Positions 1 through 5,243 of a stretch of DNA of 5,245 nucleotides are shown here, piece by piece. A model generated the notes under the pieces. That model made no database searches. It worked only from the letters and a program-made list of their open reading frames with translations, and was not told the DNA's origin. The position numbers and the translations under genes were made by a program. Numbering within the stretch: the first letter of the stretch is position 1; every line of letters starts with the position of its first letter. The DNA is taken from positions 1 through 5,245 of the forward strand of contig CAYJRA010000033.1 in assembly GCA_964372465.1 (NCBI GenBank), given 5' to 3'. Origin of the DNA: JAGVVZ01 sp964372465. Lineage in GTDB: Archaea > Aenigmatarchaeota > Aenigmatarchaeia > CG10238-14.

Positions 1-1
1 T

Positions 2-23
2 ATTAATGGTCAAACCAATTAAT
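2..23. repeat. Imperfect inverted repeat upstream of first gene
   Basis: ATTAATGGT (2-10) and ACC-A-ATTAAT (14-23) can form a 9-bp stem with one bulged A and a 3-base CAA loop. A T-rich stretch (25-36) follows it. It could be a terminator for a gene to the left of the window or an operator for the gene at 101. In DNA this AT-rich it could also be chance. The rest of 1-70 shows nothing else. Confidence 0.25.
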
Positions 24-70
24 TTACTTTCTTTTAATTATTGCGATTGAAGATAATAACTGCACTAATA

Positions 71-80
71 TTTTTAAATA
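71..80 (+). promoter_or_regulatory. Archaeal TATA box for the 193-aa protein gene
   Basis: TTTTTAAATA is centred about 26 bases before the ATG at 101. This is the archaeal TATA-to-transcription-start distance, so the transcript probably begins at or next to the start codon (leaderless). No Shine-Dalgarno-like sequence precedes the ATG, which agrees with this. Confidence 0.6.
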
Positions 81-100
81 AAGAAAACAAAATCTTATAC

Positions 101-682
101 ATGGTATTCAATTTATTTAAACGAAAGGAAAATGAAACTAAACAAACAACACAATTGCCACAGCAGCCTTTCCCAGAATTCTCGATGCCGCTGCCAGAGA
201 TGAGGAATGAGATGGTGGAGAGCAAACGTGACGCGTCAAGTTTGTCACTTGACGATTTGGATGAGTGGGGAGAGAGCAGTCCAGACGCAACAAGTCTGGA
301 GTCATTTTACAGAAAAGTCGACTTGGAAGCTGAGGATCTGGACAGGAGAGTAGCTGAAATAAAGAAAAGAACAAAAACCCTTGATTTGAATAGCCCTGAG
401 CTGGTGGATCTGCTGAATTTATACGAGAAAGCTAGAGGTACGGTGAACGGATTTATTCAAGAAATAGATCAAAAGGACGTAGCCGGCTGGGGTACCGACG
501 AAAATACAACTGCATTTTACAAATTCAGAGCCTGCAAAAAATTATCGCAAATGAAACAGAGATTGAATGAAGTTGAAAGAATAACAAGACAAGCTGGGTT
601 TACGAATGCTAAAGTAACAGAGATATTGCATACGCCTGCCGAGCAATTAGTCAATAGCCTAGGATCAAAAAAGAAAAAGTAA
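101..682 (+). CDS. Hypothetical charged helical protein, 193 aa
   Basis: I do not recognise this family. The frame is open from a TTG at 41, but I chose the ATG at 101 because a TATA box ends about 20 bases before it and the residues upstream look untranslated. The 193-aa product begins with a short hydrophobic-basic head (MVFNLFKRK), then a Gln/Pro-rich low-complexity linker (about 12-35) and an acidic Ser/Asp segment (about 41-68) in which DASSL and DATSL recur. From about residue 69 to 187 it is rich in charged residues with heptad-like hydrophobics, suggesting alpha helices or a coiled coil. It ends in a basic tail (SLGSKKKK). There is no signal peptide, transmembrane segment or catalytic motif, and the single Cys (C145) gives no metal site. 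The basic amphipathic head could touch membrane or nucleic acid; this is inference. It has its own promoter, and the next gene starts 72 bases downstream on the same strand, also with its own TATA box. Confidence 0.75.
   Translation: MVFNLFKRKENETKQTTQLPQQPFPEFSMPLPEMRNEMVESKRDASSLSLDDLDEWGESSPDATSLESFYRKVDLEAEDLDRRVAEIKKRTKTLDLNSPELVDLLNLYEKARGTVNGFIQEIDQKDVAGWGTDENTTAFYKFRACKKLSQMKQRLNEVERITRQAGFTNAKVTEILHTPAEQLVNSLGSKKKK
234..254 (+). repeat. Perfect hairpin inside coding region (8-bp stem)
   Basis: CGTCAAGT (234-241) is the exact reverse complement of ACTTGACG (247-254), with a 5-base loop TTGTC. It lies in the codons for the first DASSL segment of the hypothetical protein. A second hairpin of the same total length begins 25 bases after its end. 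Confidence 0.6.
280..300 (+). repeat. Perfect hairpin inside coding region (7-bp stem)
   Basis: TCCAGAC (280-286) is the exact reverse complement of GTCTGGA (294-300), with a 7-base loop GCAACAA. It lies in the codons for the DATSL segment and is the companion of the hairpin at 234-254. Confidence 0.6.
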
Positions 683-723
683 CTTTCCAGTTGTTTAGTA
701 AAGAAGCAAAGTTTATTGTGTAA

Positions 724-731
724 TTTTTATA
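724..731 (+). promoter_or_regulatory. Archaeal TATA box for the COG2403-like GTPase gene
   Basis: TTTTTATA is centred about 27 bases before the ATG at 755. The spacing implies a leaderless transcript starting at the ATG. It also argues against the in-frame TTG at 716, which would lie upstream of the promoter. Confidence 0.6.
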
Positions 732-754
732 CTAACAGAAATACAATTAGATTT

Positions 755-2077
755 ATGAAAAAAAGAGTCATTATTCTCGGGGCAGCAGGAAGGGACTTTC
801 ATAATTTCAATATGGTCTATCGAGACAACCCGGATTATGAAGTGGTTGCATTTACAGCCGCACAGATTCCAAATATAGAAGGAAGAAAATATCCGAAGGA
901 GCTTGCTGGTAGATTATATCCAAAGGGCATCCCAATATACCCGGAGGAAAAGCTACCTGAACTGATTAAAAAATTCAAAGTGGATGAAGCCGTTTTTTCT
1001 TATAGCGATATATCCCATGAAGAAGTGATGCACAAAGCTTCGATTGCTCTAGCTAATGGAGTCAACTTTGTCTTGCTCGGTCCAAACTCGACAATGTTGA
1101 AATCCAAAAAATCAGTCATAGCAATATGCGCCGTGAGAACGGGTGCTGGGAAAAGCCCGACTACCAGAAGGATTTCCAGAATATTGAAAAGCAAAGGAAA
1201 AAGAGTTGTCATAATAAGGCACCCAATGCCATACGGTGATCTGAAGAAGCAGATAGTGCAGAGGTTTGCATCCAAGAAAGACCTGAATTTGTATAAAACA
1301 ACAGTCGAAGAAAGGGAAGATTACGAACCGCATATTGATAACGGGTTTGTCGTTTATGCTGGAGTGGATTATGAGAGGATTCTTAGGCAGGCTGAGAAAG
1401 AGGCTGACATGATATTATGGGATGGCGGAAACAACGACGTTTCTTTCATCAAGCCCGATCTTCTTATAACCATTGCCGATCCGCAAAGACCGGGTCATGA
1501 AATAAAGTATCATCCAGGCGAGACTAACTTCAGAATGGCTGACGTTATTGTCATAAGCAAGGTGAACGATAGCAGAAAGGAGGATGTCGAGACCGTATTG
1601 AATAATGCAAAAAAATATAACCCCCGGGCAAAGATAGTTAAAACGAATTTGGAATTGCTTGTTGATAATCCTTCTTTGATCAAAGGAAAAAGAGTTCTTT
1701 GTCTGGAGGATGGTCCTACTCTGACACATGGCGGCATGTCGATAGGAGCAGCATACAGGGCTGCTAAAAAATTTGGTTGCAAAAGCATCGTAGATCCTAG
1801 GAAACATGCCGTGGGCAGCATAAAAAAGGTGTTTGAAAAATATTCGCATTTGAGTCAAGTTTTGCCTGCTATGGGTTACGGAAAAACTCAGATCAAGGAA
1901 CTGGAAACGACAATTAACAGGTCGGAATGTGATTTGGTTTTAGTGGGAACGCCGATTGACATAAGCAAGATAATGAAAATAAACAAACCAAGCGTGAGAG
2001 TAAGATATGAAACAGTTGAGATAAAGAAGGATGAATTAGTTGATGTTATAAATAGGTTCTTGGAATCACATCGTTAA
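755..2077 (+). CDS. COG2403-family P-loop GTPase, cyclic 2,3-diphosphoglycerate synthetase-like
   Basis: This 440-aa protein belongs to the predicted GTPase family related to archaeal cyclic 2,3-diphosphoglycerate synthetase. That enzyme closes 2,3-bisphosphoglycerate into a cyclic compound in some methanogens, but most family members have no tested function. An N-terminal nucleotide-fold region opens with VIILGAAGRDFHNFN (5-19). The P-loop is VRTGAGKS (127-134), followed by a Walker B-like strand ending WDGGNND (222-228). Then come family blocks DPQRPGHE (242-249), PGETNFRMADV (254-264), SKVND (268-272, in the NKxD position), EDGPTLTHGGM (318-328) and PAMGYG (371-376). The length is near the roughly 460 aa I recall for the methanogen enzyme. 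There is no signal peptide or membrane segment, so it is cytosolic. I chose the ATG at 755 over TTG 716 because the TATA box lies between them and MKKRVIILGAAGRD is a natural fold start. The family is confident; cyclic-DPG synthesis is not, because family membership alone does not show it. Confidence 0.9.
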   Translation: MKKRVIILGAAGRDFHNFNMVYRDNPDYEVVAFTAAQIPNIEGRKYPKELAGRLYPKGIPIYPEEKLPELIKKFKVDEAVFSYSDISHEEVMHKASIALANGVNFVLLGPNSTMLKSKKSVIAICAVRTGAGKSPTTRRISRILKSKGKRVVIIRHPMPYGDLKKQIVQRFASKKDLNLYKTTVEEREDYEPHIDNGFVVYAGVDYERILRQAEKEADMILWDGGNNDVSFIKPDLLITIADPQRPGHEIKYHPGETNFRMADVIVISKVNDSRKEDVETVLNNAKKYNPRAKIVKTNLELLVDNPSLIKGKRVLCLEDGPTLTHGGMSIGAAYRAAKKFGCKSIVDPRKHAVGSIKKVFEKYSHLSQVLPAMGYGKTQIKELETTINRSECDLVLVGTPIDISKIMKINKPSVRVRYETVEIKKDELVDVINRFLESHR

Positions 2078-2184
2078 AAAGTTCCGCAACCCGAAGAAAA
2101 ATAGGACTATTTGCATAGATCCACGGTTTATTCAAAAACGTGTGGTTGATTTGTATTCAATGTATTTTCACTATAGTCTAAAGA

Positions 2185-2202
2185 TTTTTCCCAATTGAAA
2201 AA
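2185..2202. terminator. Two-way T-tract terminator between convergent genes
   Basis: TTTTTC (2185-2190) and GAAAAA (2197-2202) form a perfect 6-bp inverted repeat around CCAATT. Read on either strand this puts a run of five Ts downstream of a stop codon: the plus-strand GTPase gene ends at 2077 and the minus-strand gene ends at 2217. Archaeal termination depends mainly on T-tracts, so this could serve both genes. The rest of 2078-2216 holds no open frame of note. Confidence 0.4.
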
Positions 2203-2216
2203 TAAATTCAATGCCC

Positions 2217-2567
2217 TTAATATGTTTGATTTGCCAGAGTTAATTTTTCATCTCTGAACTCCGCTCCTATTCCTTGTAAATAATCCATGATTAGTCGACG
2301 AGCACAAACTCCTCTATCTGGTTTCCAAAATTCAGGCGAACCAGAAAGAATTAACGCCAAGTTCACATAGCCAGCAACACCACTTGGATAAGTATGCATA
2401 TTTACCGAACCTCCGTATAGAAGGACTTCAACTAACCCATGAATGTCTGTTCCCGACCTATCAAAGTTTACATTATATGCGCCTCCCCACCTTTCGAGAG
2501 CTGAATAAAGCTGTTCGAGTTTGCCAGTGGCTCTGCTAGGCACATCGAAGATCATTGTTCTTGCCAT
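2217..2567 (-). CDS. S-adenosylmethionine decarboxylase-like protein, apparently inactive, 116 aa
   Basis: The 116-aa product matches the class 1b AdoMet decarboxylase (SpeH/SpeD) layout and size. It has a short N-terminal strand (MIFDV, 5-9), a helix (about 15-28), then HGLVEVLLYGGSVNMHTYP (43-61) and YVNLALILSG (67-76). These line up with the family's SESHISIHTWPE and YAAIDLFTCG blocks. Active enzymes, which make decarboxylated AdoMet for spermidine synthesis, cut themselves at Glu-Ser to form a pyruvoyl group and use a conserved His and Cys. Here, by my alignment, Glu-Ser is Gly-Gly (52-53) and the Cys is Ser (75); only the His (58) remains. It should therefore not self-process or decarboxylate AdoMet, and may bind a ligand or a partner instead. 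The frame is intact, so it is not a broken gene. It starts at ATG 2567 with a TATA box 26 bases upstream. It could instead be an unrelated small alpha/beta protein; homology is moderately supported. Confidence 0.6.
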   Translation of the reverse strand: MARTMIFDVPSRATGKLEQLYSALERWGGAYNVNFDRSGTDIHGLVEVLLYGGSVNMHTYPSGVAGYVNLALILSGSPEFWKPDRGVCARRLIMDYLQGIGAEFRDEKLTLANQTY

Positions 2568-2588
2568 AAAATTGTCATTGGTAAGTAA

Positions 2589-2597
2589 CTATTTAAG
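2589..2597 (-). promoter_or_regulatory. Archaeal TATA box for the AdoMetDC-like gene
   Basis: On the minus strand CTTAAATAG is centred about 26 bases before the ATG at 2567, again giving leaderless spacing. It lies in the 90-base gap after the MinD-type gene stop (2658), so the small gene probably has its own promoter rather than relying only on read-through. Confidence 0.55.
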
Positions 2598-2657
2598 CCT
2601 ATCGAGATAACCGACTTTCGGCGGAACTTTATGAGCTTCTTTGAGAAATTGAAACAA

Positions 2658-3446
2658 CTATTTCCTTAACCCGCCTTTCAGTTTCTTTAATTTTTCAGCT
2701 ATGTGGTGGATAAATTTCTTTCTTGGCTTCGAGTATTTTTCTCCAATCAGATTCGCAGTGATTTCCATAAAGCCTTGGGCAGCCGGCGATTCAATATTAT
2801 CCCATAATATAGGTACACCCTTGGCAGCGCTATCCAAGACATTTTCGTCAAATGGTATGACCCCTAGCATTTCTGTGCCAAACATCTCTTCTATATCCTT
2901 TATCTTCAATTCATACTTGCCATTCCTGACCATGTTCAAGGCGACCGCAAACTTTTTGCCGCCAATTTTCCCGGCAGCTTCAGCGCATCTCGTCACGTCA
3001 ATCAGATTAGGCACAGTAGGCGTAGTCACAAATATCACTTCTTCAGATGCATCTAACGTCGATAAAGCCTCTTTACCCAATCCAGGCGCGGAATCCAAAA
3101 TTATGAAATCGTACTTGTTGAACTTGGCCAATTTTTTGACATGCTCCTTTAGCAACTCCGGATTGCTTTTAATCATGTCTTCAATATCTTCAGAAGCTGC
3201 TATGAAGAGTATGCCCTTCTGTGGAGCAGGTGCGTATTTTATATCCAGGTTCCCCTTGAAAACGTCATTTAGCGTGGCAGAAAAACAATCAGCACCAAGA
3301 TAATAAGCCAGATGAGGAGTGGTGACATTGCAGTCAATGACAACCACTGACTTGTTGAATTTAGTCAATCCTATAGCTAGATTAGTCGAAAAGGTTGTCT
3401 TCCCCACACCACCCTTTCCTGAAACTATTCCTATGGTTCTTGTCAT
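2658..3446 (-). CDS. MinD/ParA-family P-loop ATPase with possible C-terminal membrane helix
   Basis: This 262-aa protein is a deviant-Walker A ATPase of the MinD/ParA/Mrp group (SIMIBI class). These are dimerising ATPases that position cell structures or load cargo on membranes and DNA. The start MTRTIGIVSGKGGVGKTT carries the signature Lys (K11) and P-loop Lys (K16). The switch/A' strand is VVVIDCNVTTPHLAYYLG (34-51), with D38 kept and the usual second Asp replaced by Asn (N40). Walker B is DFIILDSAPGLGKEA (113-127). VALNMVRNG (168-176) and GVIPFDENV (195-203) are typical later strands. The C-terminal about 20 residues (from KKFIHHIAEKLKKL) form a strongly basic amphipathic stretch, like the MinD membrane-targeting helix, which points to MinD rather than plasmid ParA. 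There is no MinC or MinE gene alongside. The ATG at 3446 places the fold start exactly. The length is normal. The cargo is unknown. Confidence 0.9.
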   Translation of the reverse strand: MTRTIGIVSGKGGVGKTTFSTNLAIGLTKFNKSVVVIDCNVTTPHLAYYLGADCFSATLNDVFKGNLDIKYAPAPQKGILFIAASEDIEDMIKSNPELLKEHVKKLAKFNKYDFIILDSAPGLGKEALSTLDASEEVIFVTTPTVPNLIDVTRCAEAAGKIGGKKFAVALNMVRNGKYELKIKDIEEMFGTEMLGVIPFDENVLDSAAKGVPILWDNIESPAAQGFMEITANLIGEKYSKPRKKFIHHIAEKLKKLKGGLRK

Positions 3447-3483
3447 TTCGTCGCCAATTACATAGAATTTACTTTTCTGAAGG

Positions 3484-3492
3484 TTTAAAAAT
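3484..3492. promoter_or_regulatory. TATA-like element in the divergent promoter region
   Basis: TTTAAAAAT lies between the divergent MinD-type gene (starting at 3446, minus) and the hydrolase (plus). Read plus, it would start transcription near 3514, inside the gap. Read minus (ATTTTTAAA), it would start near 3461, about 15 bases before the MinD ATG. A weaker AT-rich stretch on the minus strand (about 3463-3474) is an alternative for the MinD-type gene. Confidence 0.4.
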
Positions 3493-3500
3493 GTTATGGT

Positions 3501-3600
3501 NNNNNNNNNNNNNNNNNNNNNNNNNNNNNNNNNNNNNNNNNNNNNNNNNNNNNNNNNNNNNNNNNNNNNNNNNNNNNNNNNNNNNNNNNNNNNNNNNNNN
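3501..3600. other. Assembly gap (100 N)
   Basis: Exactly 100 consecutive N bases, a common placeholder length for a scaffold join of unknown size. The true distance, and what lies here, cannot be read. It removes the start of the hydrolase gene. If the join is wrong, the left part (1-3500) and right part (3601-5245) need not be neighbours in the genome. Confidence 0.98.
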
Positions 3601-3601
3601 T

Positions 3602-4414
3602 CTTGAAAGCAAATACATGTTCATTAACGGAAGAAAAGTAAATTTCGTATTCGGCGGCATAGGAGAGCCAGTAATCGTAGCATTTGGGCTGTTTCAAAAT
3701 TGCCATACGGATACTAAAGTTCTGATAGAACTTTCGAAGCATTTCCAAGTTTTCGGGTTGAACCTTCCAGGCTTTGGCTATTCCGAGAGTCTTGATGAAC
3801 TGACAGTTGAAAATTATACAAGCTTCATAGACACATTTTCCAAAAAACTAAAGATCACCCAATTTAACTTGGTTGGTTTCTCATACGGCGGGATGCTTGG
3901 TTTGAAATATGCCTCTGCCAATGCGAATAAAATAAAAAAACTTGTTGTTGCCGGGTCACCTATTTCCACCTCGGTTTTTCCAAGATATATAAAACATCTC
4001 TGCAATTGCGGAAAGTGGTTTTATGAAAAGATTGGATTAGCGAGAACTGTGATTAGTTGTATAATAATCAATGATTCTCTTTTATCCATTATTTTGAAGC
4101 AACTCATCGGATTTGATCCAGAAGATAAAAGTGTATATAAGCAGACAGTTGACAACCTGAGGAAAATGAATTTGAAAGATTTGAATCAGATTTTCGGCAG
4201 CCTCATGAATCTGGATATAGAGAATGACTGCAAAAAAATAAAAAACAAAACATTGATCGTTGCTGGTTTGAAAGATAGCCTGATAAGTTTGGGCTCCTTA
4301 AGGCGGTTGCCAGAAATGATTCGCGACTCAGCGCTGATAGAAGTCGATTCTAAGCATTGGGATTTGCGTCTGAAGACTCCTGTTGAAAAAATAATTGAGT
4401 TTTTGAAAAGTTGA
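3602..4414 (+). CDS. Alpha/beta hydrolase, 5' end lost in gap
   Basis: The visible 270 codons encode an almost complete alpha/beta-hydrolase fold enzyme; numbering here starts at the codon at 3602. FINGRKVNFVFGGIGEPVIVAFG (7-29) is the usual first beta hairpin and the strand leading to the oxyanion loop. NLPGFGYSE (54-62) follows. The nucleophile elbow is GFSYGG (92-97, Ser94). The acid is probably Asp225 in AGLKDSLIS, and the base is His252 in DSKHWD. All three catalytic residues and their spacing are present, so it should be an active esterase, lipase or related serine hydrolase. The substrate cannot be read. The normal HG dipeptide of the oxyanion loop is FG here (28-29). A hydrophobic cap lies at about 126-170. 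The true start is probably in the gap, downstream of the TATA-like element at 3484; the ATG at 3617 is also possible. The hybrid frame running in from before the gap should not be trusted. It converges on the next gene with 4 bases between stops. Confidence 0.88.
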   Translation, partial: LESKYMFINGRKVNFVFGGIGEPVIVAFGLFQNCHTDTKVLIELSKHFQVFGLNLPGFGYSESLDELTVENYTSFIDTFSKKLKITQFNLVGFSYGGMLGLKYASANANKIKKLVVAGSPISTSVFPRYIKHLCNCGKWFYEKIGLARTVISCIIINDSLLSIILKQLIGFDPEDKSVYKQTVDNLRKMNLKDLNQIFGSLMNLDIENDCKKIKNKTLIVAGLKDSLISLGSLRRLPEMIRDSALIEVDSKHWDLRLKTPVEKIIEFLKS

Positions 4415-4418
4415 TTTA

Positions 4419-5105
4419 CTATGAAGAGCCTCTATAAGTAGCTAAAATAACTCTTAAAAAAAGTGTTTCACTTAAACCTACAGTTTCAACGTTATATCCA
4501 TTTAATATCAGCTCTCTTGCGTATGTTTCACATCTCCCGATATAATTTTGTTCCGTCGTGTGTTCATCTATATACGGCACTAACCCCAAGTGGCAATTGT
4601 GTTTTATTGCTAATTTTACAACATCCATTTCCATTCCATAATTTTCCTTTTCTCCATGGGGCTTATCAGCTATTAAAAAAGTGTGTGGTTTCAAATTCGG
4701 ATTCCATTTATAAAAATCTCGTTCGACGTATTCTATACGCAAATTCATATTCCTTCTGAGTCTTTTACCCAAACTTAACCAGTTTGGCATAAAATCGAAT
4801 GCTTCTCCGTTGGTTATACCCAATTTTGATAATGTGAGCGAAGGTATTCCAATACCACAGGCAATTTCAGTAAAATTCTTGGGATGTCTATTGTATACAA
4901 TATAGCCTAATCTAACACCCATTTCAACATACTCTTTGCCAAATTCACGCCATTTTTCTTCAACATTCCCTATTTTTGTTCCAGGTTCGATTAAACCCAT
5001 AGATTCTAAGAAGGCCAGTATTAGTTTATCAGAATCTCTTCCGAAAATTTCGTCTTGGATATAAGCAGATGCCACGATTACCGAGTGTGAATACAGGAAA
5101 TACAA
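4419..5105 (-). CDS. Class I SAM-dependent methyltransferase-like protein
   Basis: The product is up to 228 aa. After a helical N-terminal region (about 20-70) comes NFTEIACGIGIPSLTLSKLG (77-96), a motif I glycine loop for AdoMet. GEAFDFMPNWLSLGKRLRRN (100-119) follows, with the acidic residue that normally holds the ribose. YVERDFYKW (126-134) is motif III-like and LIADKPHGE (144-152) sits at motif IV. The next part (VVKLAIKHNCHLGLVPYIDEHT, from 162) recalls the Methyltransf_32/METTL25-like group in layout, but the usual Cys residues there are missing. The substrate is unknown. The longest start is a TTG at 5105, but a TATA-like ACTTAAATTT overlaps it, so GTG at 5075 (giving 218 aa) may be the real start; nothing in residues 1-10 looks conserved. 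It lies 15 bases after the tRNA 3' end on the same strand, so co-transcription with the tRNA is possible. Confidence 0.75.
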   Translation of the reverse strand: MYFLYSHSVIVASAYIQDEIFGRDSDKLILAFLESMGLIEPGTKIGNVEEKWREFGKEYVEMGVRLGYIVYNRHPKNFTEIACGIGIPSLTLSKLGITNGEAFDFMPNWLSLGKRLRRNMNLRIEYVERDFYKWNPNLKPHTFLIADKPHGEKENYGMEMDVVKLAIKHNCHLGLVPYIDEHTTEQNYIGRCETYARELILNGYNVETVGLSETLFLRVILATYRGSS

Positions 5106-5113
5106 ATTTAAGT
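5104..5113 (-). promoter_or_regulatory. Possible TATA box for the methyltransferase-like gene
   Basis: On the minus strand ACTTAAATTT lies just after the tRNA 3' end. With the 26-base spacing seen elsewhere here, transcription would start near 5082, just before the in-frame GTG at 5075. That would make the TTG at 5105 untranslated. The support is weak because the region is AT-rich. Confidence 0.3.
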
Positions 5114-5120
5114 CTTTTTA

Positions 5121-5161
5121 TGGGGCAGCCGAGATTTGAACTCGGGTCGCCAACACCCCAA
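5121..5161 (-). tRNA. 3' half of a tRNA, possibly tRNA-Pro(GGG); 5' half not in window
   Basis: Read on the minus strand, there is a perfect T arm: stem CCGAG (5145-5141), loop TTCAAAT (5140-5134), stem CTCGG (5133-5129). It is followed by acceptor strand CTGCCCC (5128-5122) and discriminator A (5121). CCA is not encoded, as is usual in archaea. Before the T arm, CGAC fits a short variable loop and GTTGG a 3' anticodon strand. TTGGGGT before that would fit an anticodon loop with GGG (proline), and A73 also suits archaeal tRNA-Pro. The matching 5' acceptor GGGGCAG, a D arm and a CCAAC stem directly before the loop are all absent upstream. The gene therefore has an intron of at least about 84 bases running off the window, is a split tRNA half, or is a fragment. 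The T arm is sure; the amino acid is tentative. Confidence 0.7.
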
Positions 5162-5234
5162 CCCAGCGATGTTAACCATAATTTTTAATTTAGTTCTTTT
5201 ACCATTTTTGAGTTGGTTCTTCTGACATATCTAG

Positions 5235-5243
5235 ATATAAAAA
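5235..5243 (-). promoter_or_regulatory. TATA-like box upstream of the tRNA half
   Basis: On the minus strand TTTTTATAT resembles the boxes before the genes at 101 and 755. It would start a transcript near 5213, about 50 bases before the tRNA half and with no 5' tRNA half between. A second AT-rich element (5181-5192) lies closer. Either could drive separate transcription of the 3' half, or they could be chance AT-rich sequence inside an intron. Confidence 0.3.

Noticed and set aside
41..100. TTG start giving a 213-aa version of the first protein
   Set aside because: The TATA box (71-80) lies inside this extension and is correctly spaced for the ATG at 101.
716..754. TTG start giving a 453-aa version of the GTPase
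   Set aside because: The TATA box (724-731) lies within it, and the natural fold start MKKRVIILGAAGRD begins at 755.
779..785. GGGGCAG, matching the missing 5' acceptor strand of the tRNA half
   Set aside because: It lies within GTPase codons for the conserved LGAAG segment and is not followed by a D arm or anticodon stem.
1415..1858. Minus-strand open frames inside the GTPase gene
   Set aside because: They are shadows of a well-conserved coding region, with no promoter or domain of their own.
2121..2145. Hairpin CCACG / CGTG-T-GG in the convergent spacer
   Set aside because: The stem is short with a bulge, the loop is long, and there is no T run after it. The T-tract repeat at 2185-2202 is a better terminator candidate.
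2078..2630. 10-base inverted repeat (AAAGTTCCGC at 2078-2087 and its complement at 2621-2630) flanking the AdoMetDC-like gene
   Set aside because: Several 10-base inverted matches are expected by chance in a window this size. There is no target duplication or transposase, and the similarity does not extend further.
2701..3303. Open frame of 200 codons on the plus strand
   Set aside because: It is antisense to the clear MinD-like ATPase, has no recognisable motif, and its composition is what antisense reading of a real gene produces.
5212..5216. CCAAC on the minus strand, able to pair with the GTTGG of the tRNA half
   Set aside because: There is no acceptor strand or D arm before it and no sensible anticodon after it, so a 5-base match is likely chance.
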